This document shows, piece by piece, positions 45,377 to 54,296 of a stretch of 64,000 nt of DNA. The notes beneath the pieces are model-generated. The model was not told the origin of the DNA and did not search any database. It saw only the letters and a program-made list of their open reading frames with translations. A program made the translations under genes and the position numbers. Source of the stretch: UBA2266 sp964406945. GTDB taxonomy: Bacteria > Planctomycetota > Phycisphaerae > Sedimentisphaerales > Anaerobacaceae. How positions within the stretch are numbered: the stretch's first letter is position 1; every line of letters begins with the position of its first letter. The DNA lies in the NCBI GenBank assembly GCA_964406945.1, contig CAYOTO010000013.1, positions 1-64,000 of the forward strand, given 5' to 3'.

Positions 45377-46423
45377 CTACAGGTTGAGGCTTGCTACGGC
45401 GTCCGAAAGGGGGATTTCCGCGTAACATATCGACGTGTCCGATGCCCCGTAGTACACCTTCAATCGGGCTTCTTCCGGCAGCAGCCCGCAGGTGAATACG
45501 ACATCGCCGAAGAAGCCTTCGCACTCGTAGGGCGCCTCAGGTTCGAAAATCGGCTCATTGGATCGCGAAATCACCTTCCACGGTTCGGTTGCATCCAGCA
45601 GGACCGCTCCCAGGCAATACCGATTGTTTGCGTCGGCGCCGTGGTAGACTTCCAGCCAACCCTGTTCTATCTCGAAAGGTACGGCTCCGGCCCCGATCCG
45701 GGTCTCATCCCACCGGCCCGGCCGCAGTCCCATCAGGTGTCGATGGTTGCCCCAGCACATCAGATCCGGCGATTCGGCTATCCAGATGTCGTTCCTTCTG
45801 AACAGGGGCGACGCGGGCCGATGCAGGGCGTAGTATTTACCGTCAATTCGCTCCGGAATAATAGCCACATCCTTATTCTCCGGACAGAATATCACTCCCA
45901 ATCGCTCGAAACTCCGGAAATCCCGTGTCGAAGCGAGGCACGTAACCACCCCTCGGGGCGAAACGCCCACGTACTGTATGTAGTAAACCCCGTCAACGAA
46001 GCTGATTCGCGGGTCTTCAACGCCGAAAGTCTCGTATTCGTCCATTCCCGCAATCGCCGGCTTTCGCTCGATTTCAAAGTTAACGCCGTCGCCGCTCCTG
46101 GCCACCCTTAAATGCGAAATCGAGGTCAGATAAGTGCCTTCGGCCGTTACTATCAGCCGAGGATCGGTAAAGTCAATGTTCGGGTCCGACCGCGGGAAAT
46201 CCTTCAAGATTACCCGCCGTTCCGAAGTGTCGTAAATGCCCGTCAGGACTACACTTTCGGACTTGTGAACGGGCCTTTCGGCCACCCTCAGTAGCAAAAC
46301 TACCTCCATCCCCACCCTCGCTACACCGGCATTAAACACCCCCACGACCTCGAAATCATCTCTCGAAGGCGTAACATCCGCCGGTGCGATTACCGGATTG
46401 TCTTTATAGCGATATACGGCCAC
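45377..46423 (-). CDS. GH130-family glycoside phosphorylase/hydrolase
   Basis: GH130 enzymes phosphorolyse or hydrolyse beta-mannosides, such as mannooligosaccharides, in the cytoplasm. The 348-residue protein starts MAVYRYKDNPVIAP and has VFNAGVARV, GVEDPRI and the closing VYYGASDTSICYAEI, typical of the five-bladed propeller. I chose the GTG at 46423 because GGAG is 7 nt upstream and it matches the family N-terminus. A longer in-frame upstream extension (to 46558) has no family similarity. No signal peptide was seen, so it likely acts on imported oligosaccharides. It is divergent from the CotH gene. Confidence 0.88.
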   Translation of the reverse strand: MAVYRYKDNPVIAPADVTPSRDDFEVVGVFNAGVARVGMEVVLLLRVAERPVHKSESVVLTGIYDTSERRVILKDFPRSDPNIDFTDPRLIVTAEGTYLTSISHLRVARSGDGVNFEIERKPAIAGMDEYETFGVEDPRISFVDGVYYIQYVGVSPRGVVTCLASTRDFRSFERLGVIFCPENKDVAIIPERIDGKYYALHRPASPLFRRNDIWIAESPDLMCWGNHRHLMGLRPGRWDETRIGAGAVPFEIEQGWLEVYHGADANNRYCLGAVLLDATEPWKVISRSNEPIFEPEAPYECEGFFGDVVFTCGLLPEEARLKVYYGASDTSICYAEIPLSDAVASLNL

Positions 46424-46541
46424 TGCTGGACTCCATTGCCGGCAAAAAACTTTCTCTCGCGTATAGCTGTACGCGGCACACCGCCGCATATTAGCCCGAC
46501 CGCAACACCATGTCAAATGATCGAGCTTCACGCGGTGCATC

Positions 46542-46571
46542 TTGATTTCTAACGCCACTTTCTGCTATAAT
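46542..46571 (+). promoter_or_regulatory. Sigma-70 promoter of the CotH gene
   Basis: TTGATT at 46542-46547 and a perfect TATAAT at 46566-46571 are spaced by 18 nt. The start would be near 46578, about 72 nt before the CotH start codon. Confidence 0.6.
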
Positions 46572-46649
46572 ATGTTTGTGCCCGCAGCGAGCCGCTCGTT
46601 AATGTGTATCGTAGACTAAGGCCGATTCAAAGCTGGTAAAGGCCCCAAA

Positions 46650-49600
46650 TTGCACATCTATCTGAAAGTAATCTTTATATTTACGGCTGCTCTAATGCCT
46701 GGCGGCCAGACATTCGCCCTGATGTCCGGCGACCTTAATGGAAACTGCCGCGTCGATTTCGCAGACCTGCGGATTCTCGCCGAAAACTGGCTCAGCACCG
46801 ACTGCACCGACCCGAACTGCGGCAAGATCACGGCTGACGGACCGGTTAATATGGCGGATTTTGCAGCCGTTGCCTCCAACTGGCTTGCAATCGAGACCCC
46901 CGTACTCATCAGTGAGTTCATGGCCTCCAGCTCTGACCGCCTCGGCGATCCGGGCGTGCTGCTCGACGGCAACGGTCGAAGCTCGGATTGGATCGAGTTC
47001 TACAATACAGCCGATAATGCCGTCAATCTCGCCGGCTGGTATCTCACCGACGATCCCGAAAACCTCACAAAATGGCCATTTCCCGGCGATTTCCTCATTG
47101 AACCGGGCGGTTATCGTCTCGTTTTCGCCTCGGATGTGGACGATGCTAACTATCCATACATGGATTCTCTGGGGCTTTATCACACGAATTTCCGCCTCGG
47201 CAAGGCAGGCGAATATCTTGCCCTGGTCGGCCCCGACGGTCGCACTATCGCTCACGAGTACGCCTCCACTGATGGCGGTTTTGGACCGCAGAGGACAAAC
47301 TACTCTTATGGCATCCAGCAGGCCGATCCGAACCGGGAAGGCTATTTCCTGGCCCCCACCTGGCTGCGAGCCAACTCCGGCGAACCCCAGGGCATCGTCG
47401 CTGACACAAAGTTTGATTCCGACAGAGGTTTTTACGAGGGCCCGGTTACCGTCTCAATAAGAACCGATACCCCGGACGCAATAATCCGCTACACACTGGA
47501 CGGAACCGAACCGTCCGCATACTCCGGGCACGTCTACACCGGACCGATTACTATCAGTTCAACGGTATCTCTGCGGGCTGCGGCCTTCAAACCGGGTTTT
47601 TTGCCTACAAACGTGGATACCCACACCTATGTTATTGCCGCCAGCGAGGCGATCAGATCGCTGCCGGTTATCTCGATCGCGACGGATTCGGACAACCTGT
47701 ACGGTTCCGAAGACGGGATTCTCGCCAATCCCACCGGCAGGGGGGTGCAATGGGAAAGACCGGTGTCGGTTGAACTGATTGAGCCGGCCGACAACAGCGG
47801 TTTCCAGGAGGACTGCGGCATACGCCTGCACGGCAGTAACTACAGGCGGGACCGTATAAATGTCAATTCCAAGGCCAGTTTTCGCCTGTATTTCAGCAAC
47901 GATTACGGATCAAAGCGACTGAAATACCCGGTCATTCCCCGCTCCGGCATCGACAAGTACAAATATCTCGTCCTGCGGTCCGGCTACAACGACCCGACAA
48001 ACCCCTTCATTAAAGATGAACTCGGCCGCAGACTGCACAAAGACATGGGCTCGGTCGTCGCAAACGGCACATTCGCCCATCTGTTCATCAACGGCCGGTA
48101 CAAAGGCTACTACAATCCCACCGAACGCATCGCCGAACCCATGCTGCAGCAGCACTTCGACACAGACCTCGAGTGGGATGTTGTCAAATACTGGAAGCCG
48201 GGCGATGGCGGGCCCGATCGGACATATTCCTTCGATGTCCGCGAAGGCGACGGGCAATCTTTCACCGAATTGCTGGATTACGCTTCGAATAACGACCTGA
48301 GCGAGCCCGAGCACTATGCCTACGTCGAAAAGAGGCTCGACATAGAGGCCTTCGTCGATTATCTGCTGCTCCAGGGCTATCTTTACATCCACGACTGGCC
48401 GCACAACAACTGGAACGCCGCCAGAGCCAGAACCACAGGAGAACTGGGGAAATGGCGTTTTTACGCGTGGGATGTTGAATTCGGTTTCCTGTCCGGCGAT
48501 CTCACGCGAGGCTTCAAGGCCCCGCCCTCGCTGACATGGAAGGACGGTATAGTGCCCATTTCGCTGCTGTATTTGAACCTGAAAGACAGCCCGGAATTCA
48601 AACAGACCTTCGCGGACCGTGTCCAGAAGCACTGCTTCAACGGCGGCGCCCTCACCGGCGAAAACGTCGTTAAACGTTTCGACGAACTCTACGCCGGGGT
48701 CGACACCGCCATATACGCCAAAACCGGCCGGCACATGCAGACATTCATTCGCAACACGTGGGCTCCAGCCAGATGTGGGCATGTGGTCGGCTCTCTGGAG
48801 TGGCTCGGCCTGTTTACGTTCGAAGGTCCTGCCTTCAATATAAACGGCTCGGCACAGCACGGCGGGTATATTCAGTCGGGCGATATGCTCACTATGGTCA
48901 ATGACGAGGGTGCCGGCAGGATCTACTACACTCTGAACGGTGATGATCCCAGACAACCTTCGGAAATACGGGATATTGAAACCTGGTCTCTGATAGCCGA
49001 AAACGCCCCAAAACGCTTTCTCGTTCCGACGGGGCCCGTCCCCGATAACTGGAAGGGCGGCGGAGTGTACGATGATTCCAACTGGCGGTCGGTCAGCGGC
49101 GGCCCGGGCGGCATCGGATACGACAGAAGATCCGACTATGACTACCTGATATCCGGGGATGTAGGAACCGAGATGTATGGAATAAATGCCTCCTGCTACA
49201 TCCGTATCCCGTTCGAAGCCGCTGCTGTTCAGACAGCGGCAATGTCGCAACTGACTTTGAGCGTCCGTTATGACGACGCATTTGTAGCGTATCTTAACGG
49301 CCAAGAGGTTCGCCGGGAGAATTTCACCGAAGCGCCTCTCTGGAATTCGCGGGCCTCGACCCACCATCCGGACACCGAATCCGAAGTTTTTCGCGAATAT
49401 GACATATCACGGTACGTTGACCTGATTAAGCCGGGCGAGAATGTGCTTGCTGTCCATGGCCTGAATATACAACCAGACAGCAGCGATTTTCTCATCTCGG
49501 TCAAACTCAGCGGCAGTTCCGGCGGGGGCGCCGAAATATCGCCTGCGGCCGTCGAATACACCGGCCCCTTCACGCTTGAAAGAACCACCCGGGTAAAGGC

Positions 49601-51143
49601 CCGCATTCTCGACGGCGGCACGTTCAGCGGTTTGACAGAAGCCGTTTTTGCGGTCCGGCAGGTTTCCCAAAGCCTTCGCATAACCGAGCTTATGTATCAC
49701 CCCGCCGACCAAAACGACGCAAACGACCCCAACGAGGAATTCATCGAGTTTACGAACGTCGGCGCCGAATCGATCAATCTCGCTCTGGTACGCTTCAGGC
49801 GAGGAATCCAGTTCGCCTTTGAGGATACAGTGCTTGAGCCGGGTGAACATGCCCTGATTGTCGAGGATATGGAGGCTTTCAAAGCTCGATATGGCTCTGA
49901 GCTAAACATTGCAGGCGAGTATAGCGGAAGTCTGGATAACGGCGGCGAACGAGTGCGTCTGGAAGATGGCCTGGGAGGGGTGATAGATGACTTCCGCTAC
50001 CGCGACGGCTGGTACGACATAACCGACGGACTGGGCTTCTCACTTACGGTTCGCGATTCCTCAGCCGATCCCAACTCCTTGAGCGAAAAAAAGTTATGGC
50101 GCCCGAGTGCGTCAGTAGGGGGCTCTCCGGGATATGACGACACCGGAGCCGTGCCGGCCCCTGGCAGTGTCAAAATCAACGAAGTACTGGCCCATTCTCA
50201 CGGTCAGGCGTCCGACTGGATAGAATTGCACAACACCACGGCGGTTCCGATGAATATCGGGGGCTGGTTCATTAGCGACAGTTGGGCCAACCTTCGCAAA
50301 TATGAGGTAGCCGACGGTACTGTTATACCGGCAAATGGTTTTGCCGTTTTCTACGAAGACACGCATTTCGGTTCTGCATCCGATCCGGGCGCCCGCGAGC
50401 CGTTTGCACTTAGTGAAAACGGGGAAACGATTTACGTTCATTCTGGCTCGGACGGGGAACTTACCGGATACAGCGAAGACGAACAGTTCGACGCATCGCA
50501 AACCAACGTGGCGTTCGGTCGCTACAGGAAGAGCACGGGCACTTACAACTTCGTCGCCATGAGCCAGAATACGCCCGGGCAGCCGAATTCCGGCCCCAAA
50601 GTGGGGCCCGTGGTGATCAGTGAAATAATGTACCATCCGCCCGCCGAGGCGGACGCGGAGTACGTCGAATTGCGCAACATCACGGATCATGCGGTGAATT
50701 TATTCGATTACGACAGCGAAATCGGTGATTTCGTACCCTGGAGATTGACCGACAGCGACGGGATCGAGTGGTATTTTCCGCCGCAAACGGTGATTCCTGC
50801 AAACGGATTGATCCTGCTCGTCAAAGATCTGGCGGTTTTCACGGCTGTTTACGGTCGCATCCCACCTGTTCAGGTGTTCGAATGGGGCTCGGGAAAGCTC
50901 GACAACGCCGGCGACAAGGTTCAGTTGTGCAGACCGGGCGATCTGGACCCGCTTAACGGCGATAGATACTACATTCGAGTAGACAGGGTTAACTATAGCG
51001 ACGGCTCACACCCGGTCGGCGGCGATCCGTGGCCTGCTGCGGCGGATGGATTCGGTCTTACGCTGCAGAAGAACTCGCCCGAAGTGTATGGAAACGATGT
51101 TGCTAACTGGTCCGCCGCAGCACCTACTCCAGGCGCTTTGTGA
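46650..51143 (+). CDS. Giant CotH-kinase/lamin-tail-domain surface protein with N-terminal dockerin-like repeat
   Basis: This 1497-residue secreted protein starts at a TTG with AAAGG 7 nt away; a signal peptide (LKVIFIFTAALM...TFA) follows. Residues 26-80 hold two Ca-binding dockerin-like repeats (GDLNGNCRVDFADL, VNMADFAAVASNWL). Then come a lamin-tail domain (82-225), a chitobiase C-terminal-like module (258-330), a CotH kinase domain (335-690; GYYNPTERIAEP, FYAWDVEFGF), a galactose-binding-like module, and three more lamin-tail domains (about 1008-1130, 1173-1290, 1319-1497). CotH kinases are atypical, phosphorylating spore-coat proteins in Bacillus; here the target is unknown. The VTC polymerase operon follows downstream. 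Confidence 0.85.
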   Translation: MHIYLKVIFIFTAALMPGGQTFALMSGDLNGNCRVDFADLRILAENWLSTDCTDPNCGKITADGPVNMADFAAVASNWLAIETPVLISEFMASSSDRLGDPGVLLDGNGRSSDWIEFYNTADNAVNLAGWYLTDDPENLTKWPFPGDFLIEPGGYRLVFASDVDDANYPYMDSLGLYHTNFRLGKAGEYLALVGPDGRTIAHEYASTDGGFGPQRTNYSYGIQQADPNREGYFLAPTWLRANSGEPQGIVADTKFDSDRGFYEGPVTVSIRTDTPDAIIRYTLDGTEPSAYSGHVYTGPITISSTVSLRAAAFKPGFLPTNVDTHTYVIAASEAIRSLPVISIATDSDNLYGSEDGILANPTGRGVQWERPVSVELIEPADNSGFQEDCGIRLHGSNYRRDRINVNSKASFRLYFSNDYGSKRLKYPVIPRSGIDKYKYLVLRSGYNDPTNPFIKDELGRRLHKDMGSVVANGTFAHLFINGRYKGYYNPTERIAEPMLQQHFDTDLEWDVVKYWKPGDGGPDRTYSFDVREGDGQSFTELLDYASNNDLSEPEHYAYVEKRLDIEAFVDYLLLQGYLYIHDWPHNNWNAARARTTGELGKWRFYAWDVEFGFLSGDLTRGFKAPPSLTWKDGIVPISLLYLNLKDSPEFKQTFADRVQKHCFNGGALTGENVVKRFDELYAGVDTAIYAKTGRHMQTFIRNTWAPARCGHVVGSLEWLGLFTFEGPAFNINGSAQHGGYIQSGDMLTMVNDEGAGRIYYTLNGDDPRQPSEIRDIETWSLIAENAPKRFLVPTGPVPDNWKGGGVYDDSNWRSVSGGPGGIGYDRRSDYDYLISGDVGTEMYGINASCYIRIPFEAAAVQTAAMSQLTLSVRYDDAFVAYLNGQEVRRENFTEAPLWNSRASTHHPDTESEVFREYDISRYVDLIKPGENVLAVHGLNIQPDSSDFLISVKLSGSSGGGAEISPAAVEYTGPFTLERTTRVKARILDGGTFSGLTEAVFAVRQVSQSLRITELMYHPADQNDANDPNEEFIEFTNVGAESINLALVRFRRGIQFAFEDTVLEPGEHALIVEDMEAFKARYGSELNIAGEYSGSLDNGGERVRLEDGLGGVIDDFRYRDGWYDITDGLGFSLTVRDSSADPNSLSEKKLWRPSASVGGSPGYDDTGAVPAPGSVKINEVLAHSHGQASDWIELHNTTAVPMNIGGWFISDSWANLRKYEVADGTVIPANGFAVFYEDTHFGSASDPGAREPFALSENGETIYVHSGSDGELTGYSEDEQFDASQTNVAFGRYRKSTGTYNFVAMSQNTPGQPNSGPKVGPVVISEIMYHPPAEADAEYVELRNITDHAVNLFDYDSEIGDFVPWRLTDSDGIEWYFPPQTVIPANGLILLVKDLAVFTAVYGRIPPVQVFEWGSGKLDNAGDKVQLCRPGDLDPLNGDRYYIRVDRVNYSDGSHPVGGDPWPAAADGFGLTLQKNSPEVYGNDVANWSAAAPTPGAL

Positions 51144-51248
51144 AATACAACACAATCGTTTTAACCGGCAAAACCGTACATCAAATCAGTGAATCTGCAT
51201 TATTATGCCGCCAGCGGCGTTTTACCCCACCCTTTCGCAAGAATCAGC

Positions 51249-51278
51249 TTGACTTGCAGCGTCAAAATGTGCTAAAAT
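51249..51278 (+). promoter_or_regulatory. Candidate sigma-70 promoter of the VTC-TolC operon
   Basis: TTGACT at 51249-51254 and TAAAAT at 51273-51278 are spaced by 18 nt. The start would be near 51285, leaving a leader of about 185 nt before the polymerase gene. Confidence 0.6.
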
Positions 51279-51469
51279 AACCCTTGTTCAGATGGTGAAA
51301 TATTTGCTATCTTTACGGGCAAGGTGGACAAAACGGAACAGAAGGGTGATATTCCGTATCTCCATGAAGTGGGTAGGTGCCCCGTCATTCTGGGCTCTTT
51401 GACCGCAGGTGGGTGAAAAAAGATAACAGCCCCTTTCTTTAAGCAGGCACACGGACTAGGGTGTCGTCG
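51279..51469 (+). promoter_or_regulatory. Long leader of the polymerase operon
   Basis: The leader is unusually long for this window. It contains a 6-bp stem ACGGAA/TTCCGT at 51333-51357 with a 13-nt loop and a smaller GCCC/GGGC hairpin at 51379-51395. I do not recognise a known riboswitch class. The stretch 51144-51248, just upstream of the promoter, holds no gene. Confidence 0.35.
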
Positions 51470-52315
51470 ATGGCCGAACGAACAGCTTCACAGAAAACTG
51501 AATCGTCTGTAAAGGGCTCTCAAAAGGGTGCTAAGAGAAAGCCCGGAAAGTCGAAGGATCAGTTCGTCGACAAGGTAATGTCTTGTCGCCATGAGATGAA
51601 GTATGTCATTTCGGAATCCAAGACGGCGGCGATGGTTCAGTTCCTGCGTCAGTACATCGACCTGGACCGTTACTGCAAGCTCCAGAGAGGGGGTATTTAC
51701 CCCATCTGCAGCTTGTACCTCGATTCGCCCAGCATGCTTCTGTGTCGCGAGAGTATAGCCGGCAAGAAGAACCGGTTCAAACTGCGGATACGCAGTTATA
51801 CAGACGAGCCGGACTACCCGCGCTTTTTTGAAATAAAGCGGCGGGTAACCACCGTCATTAACAAAAGCAGAGCCCGGGTCATGGAGCAGGATGTAGGCGA
51901 ATTGCTTCGCGGCAGGCCTTTGCCGCCTCAGGATTATACCACCGACGAAGCGGCTCTGAATCAGTTTCAGTTGTACATGAAAAACATTGCAGCGGCGCCG
52001 AAGGTGCTTATACGCTACTACAGGCAGGCATTCGAAGGAGAAGGAGAAAACCGCGTAAGAGTGACGTTCGACAGGGATCTCTGCTACTGCGTAACGGATG
52101 AGCCGGTTGTACGGCTCGGCGGAGGCGGCTGGCAAAGAAACAAGATTACCGAAGGTCGCACTATTCTCGAAATCAAGTTTACCGGGAACTACCCCGCATG
52201 GCTCGACAGAATGGTCAAGTACTTCGATATTAAGACCAGATCCGTATCCAAGTACGCAACCTCGATAGAACAGGCCTGCGAAAAACGATTCTGCGCCCCG
52301 ATTTTAATGAGATAG
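51470..52315 (+). CDS. VTC-domain polyphosphate polymerase
   Basis: VTC catalytic domains are triphosphate tunnel enzymes that build polyphosphate from ATP; the eukaryotic form works at the vacuole membrane. The 281-residue protein has a basic N-terminus (KGSQKGAKRKPGKSK) followed by the VTC core. The core shows CRHEMKYVIS (RxExKY-type start), SLYLDSP, NRFKLRIRSY with basic substrate contacts, FFEIKRR and ILEIKF near the end. No transmembrane segment is visible, so it should be cytoplasmic. The ATG at 51470 has AGGG 8 nt upstream; a GTG three codons earlier is possible. The DUF4956 gene starts 3 nt after its stop. Confidence 0.88.
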   Translation: MAERTASQKTESSVKGSQKGAKRKPGKSKDQFVDKVMSCRHEMKYVISESKTAAMVQFLRQYIDLDRYCKLQRGGIYPICSLYLDSPSMLLCRESIAGKKNRFKLRIRSYTDEPDYPRFFEIKRRVTTVINKSRARVMEQDVGELLRGRPLPPQDYTTDEAALNQFQLYMKNIAAAPKVLIRYYRQAFEGEGENRVRVTFDRDLCYCVTDEPVVRLGGGGWQRNKITEGRTILEIKFTGNYPAWLDRMVKYFDIKTRSVSKYATSIEQACEKRFCAPILMR

Positions 52316-52318
52316 ATT

Positions 52319-53017
52319 ATGGACCAAATCTGGCAAGCATTAGAAGATACACCAATGTCCGGAGGCTATTTCGGCCCCGAGGTCATCCTCCTGTCGCTGT
52401 TGCTGGCGTTTGTGCTGGGGCAGTTTCTGGCGTGGGTCTACTATTTTACCCACAGCGGACTGTCCTATTCCCGATCCTACGTTCAGTCTCTGATAATAGT
52501 TACTGTTGTTGTCGCAATGGTCATGACAGTAATCGGCAACAACATAATCACTGCGGTGGGGCTCATGGGCGCCCTGGCCATCGTTCGTTTCAGGAACATA
52601 CTCAAAGATACACGCGATATTGCCTTTATATTCTGCGCACTGGTGGTCGGCATGGCCTCCGGTTCGCAGCGGTACGCAACTGCTATCGTTGGTACGGCCA
52701 TTTTGAGTGCGATAACAGTATATCTCTACCTCACGGGCTTTGGCACGCACACGCCGCATAACGGCTTCTTGCGGTTCAGTTTCAGGGGGCATATCGGTCC
52801 GAAACACCCCGTAACAGGCATTCTCAAACGCTATTGCAGAACGTACACTCTGATATCGGCTCAGGATAGCGGATTTGGTTCGGCGGCGGTAGAATATGCA
52901 TATCAGTTGATGATAAAGAATCTGGAAAACAACGCTCAGATGGTGGAGGAGCTGCAGAGCATTGAGGGCATCGAGAATGTAAGCCTGACGATGCAGGAAA
53001 CACTGTTGGAGGTCTAA
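52319..53017 (+). CDS. DUF4956 integral membrane protein
   Basis: This 232-residue protein has about four hydrophobic segments (near residues 20-42, 56-75, 98-115, 118-138), then a soluble C-terminal domain of about 80 residues with an ACT-like layout. The core VVGMASGSQRYATAIVG and GALAIVRFRNILKDTRD are the conserved part. The family has no proven function but is repeatedly annotated beside VTC polymerases and CotH kinases. It overlaps no neighbour: the start is 3 nt after the VTC gene and the next gene begins 7 nt downstream, so it is translated as part of one operon. Confidence 0.87.
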   Translation: MDQIWQALEDTPMSGGYFGPEVILLSLLLAFVLGQFLAWVYYFTHSGLSYSRSYVQSLIIVTVVVAMVMTVIGNNIITAVGLMGALAIVRFRNILKDTRDIAFIFCALVVGMASGSQRYATAIVGTAILSAITVYLYLTGFGTHTPHNGFLRFSFRGHIGPKHPVTGILKRYCRTYTLISAQDSGFGSAAVEYAYQLMIKNLENNAQMVEELQSIEGIENVSLTMQETLLEV

Positions 53018-53024
53018 GCATCAA

Positions 53025-54233
53025 ATGAAGAAAACCCGCTCAAAAGGCTATTCCTTCAGACAGCTTTACCTGCACATTGTGCCGTTGGTGGTCTGGCTGG
53101 GAGCCGTTGCATGCGTGTTTATACTGTTCAAACAGCGCGCCCAGAGATTTCAGGTTGTCGGAATGGCCAGGGGCCAGATAAGGCAGGTCGCCGCCAATTG
53201 CGCCGGACGTATTATCGACATTCCCGTCGAACTCCATGATCGCGTCGAAAAGGGGCAGGTAGTGGCGATAGTCGACACGGTTCTTGACAACGAACGCCGC
53301 CCGCAGCTTATAGAGGCCCAGGTGGCGACCGTTCAGGCGGAGGTCAAACGCCTCGAGGCCGAACTGGAATATACAAGAGATGTGCTGCTGACTGAGCAGG
53401 CCGAGCGCGAAAGCGACAGAGTCGCCGAACAGAGGCGTTTCGATGTAGATATCGAATCCACGAAGCTGCAAATCCTCTCCACGCGGGCTCAACTGGCCGC
53501 CGACCGAATGACCCTGGCGGATCTCAAGACCGAAGCCGAAGCCCTGCGAGAACTCGTGGAAAGCGACGCAATAGCCCCATACGAACTTGAAAGAGTTCAG
53601 GCCCAATACATTGCACTGGCCGAGAAGATAAAGCAGAACGAGAAATTGCTCGAAGAAGCACAGGCTGCGCTCGAAGCGAACATCGCCAGGCGGGAAGCCT
53701 ACACGGACCTGCCTACGCGACACACTTCCGTGGACCGTGCTATCGACGTCATAAGAAAAGAGATACTCGTCCAGAAAAAGCTTATGGACGAATACATGGC
53801 TGTCGGCCAGAGGCAGCCGGTCGAATTGAAGGCTCCGATCAGCGGCATTATAGTCGCCGTCGGCAATAACACGAACCAATCGCTTAGTCGCAGGCCCGGC
53901 GAAAACGTGATGAAAGGGGCCCAGGAAGTCCTTACCGCCGGTGAGCCGATCCTGGCAATTGCCGAAGAAACTCCTAACGAAATAGTCGCTTATCTGAGCC
54001 AGAACCAGCTTGGGGGACTCGAAGAGAACAAGGCGGTTCAACTGATCAAGAACCGGGCTCCGCGACAGCTCGCCGAGACCCGGATCGCCTCGATAGGTGC
54101 GACCATGGAGTTGATGCCCGAAAGACTCTGGAGAAATCCGACGGCACCACAATGGGGAATGCCCATCACAGTTAATATCCCGCCGGGGCTGGATATCGAG
54201 CCGGGCGAGTTAATCGGCATAAGGGGCTTTTAA
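53025..54233 (+). CDS. HlyD-family periplasmic adaptor
   Basis: This 402-residue protein has a single N-terminal membrane anchor (about residues 12-32, LYLHIVPLVVWLGAVACVFIL) and a biotinyl-lipoyl-like half motif (IIDIPVELHDRVEKGQVVAIVD). A long alpha-helical coiled coil (about 85-235) follows, then the second half (LKAPISGIIVAVGNNTN) and a beta-barrel domain (ETPNEIVAYL). Adaptors of this type connect an inner-membrane pump to a TolC channel. No ABC or RND pump gene is adjacent, so the inner-membrane partner may be the DUF4956 protein or something elsewhere. The TolC gene follows 63 nt later. Confidence 0.87.
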   Translation: MKKTRSKGYSFRQLYLHIVPLVVWLGAVACVFILFKQRAQRFQVVGMARGQIRQVAANCAGRIIDIPVELHDRVEKGQVVAIVDTVLDNERRPQLIEAQVATVQAEVKRLEAELEYTRDVLLTEQAERESDRVAEQRRFDVDIESTKLQILSTRAQLAADRMTLADLKTEAEALRELVESDAIAPYELERVQAQYIALAEKIKQNEKLLEEAQAALEANIARREAYTDLPTRHTSVDRAIDVIRKEILVQKKLMDEYMAVGQRQPVELKAPISGIIVAVGNNTNQSLSRRPGENVMKGAQEVLTAGEPILAIAEETPNEIVAYLSQNQLGGLEENKAVQLIKNRAPRQLAETRIASIGATMELMPERLWRNPTAPQWGMPITVNIPPGLDIEPGELIGIRGF

Positions 54234-54296
54234 GAGTTGGCAACCGCGGCCACAGAATCCGGGTTGTGCACACACATGAGGGCAGGAATCCCGAAA

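Noticed and set aside
47910..49367. A 485-codon frame antisense to the CotH gene
   Set aside because: No domain, and the plus-strand protein is coherent through this stretch.
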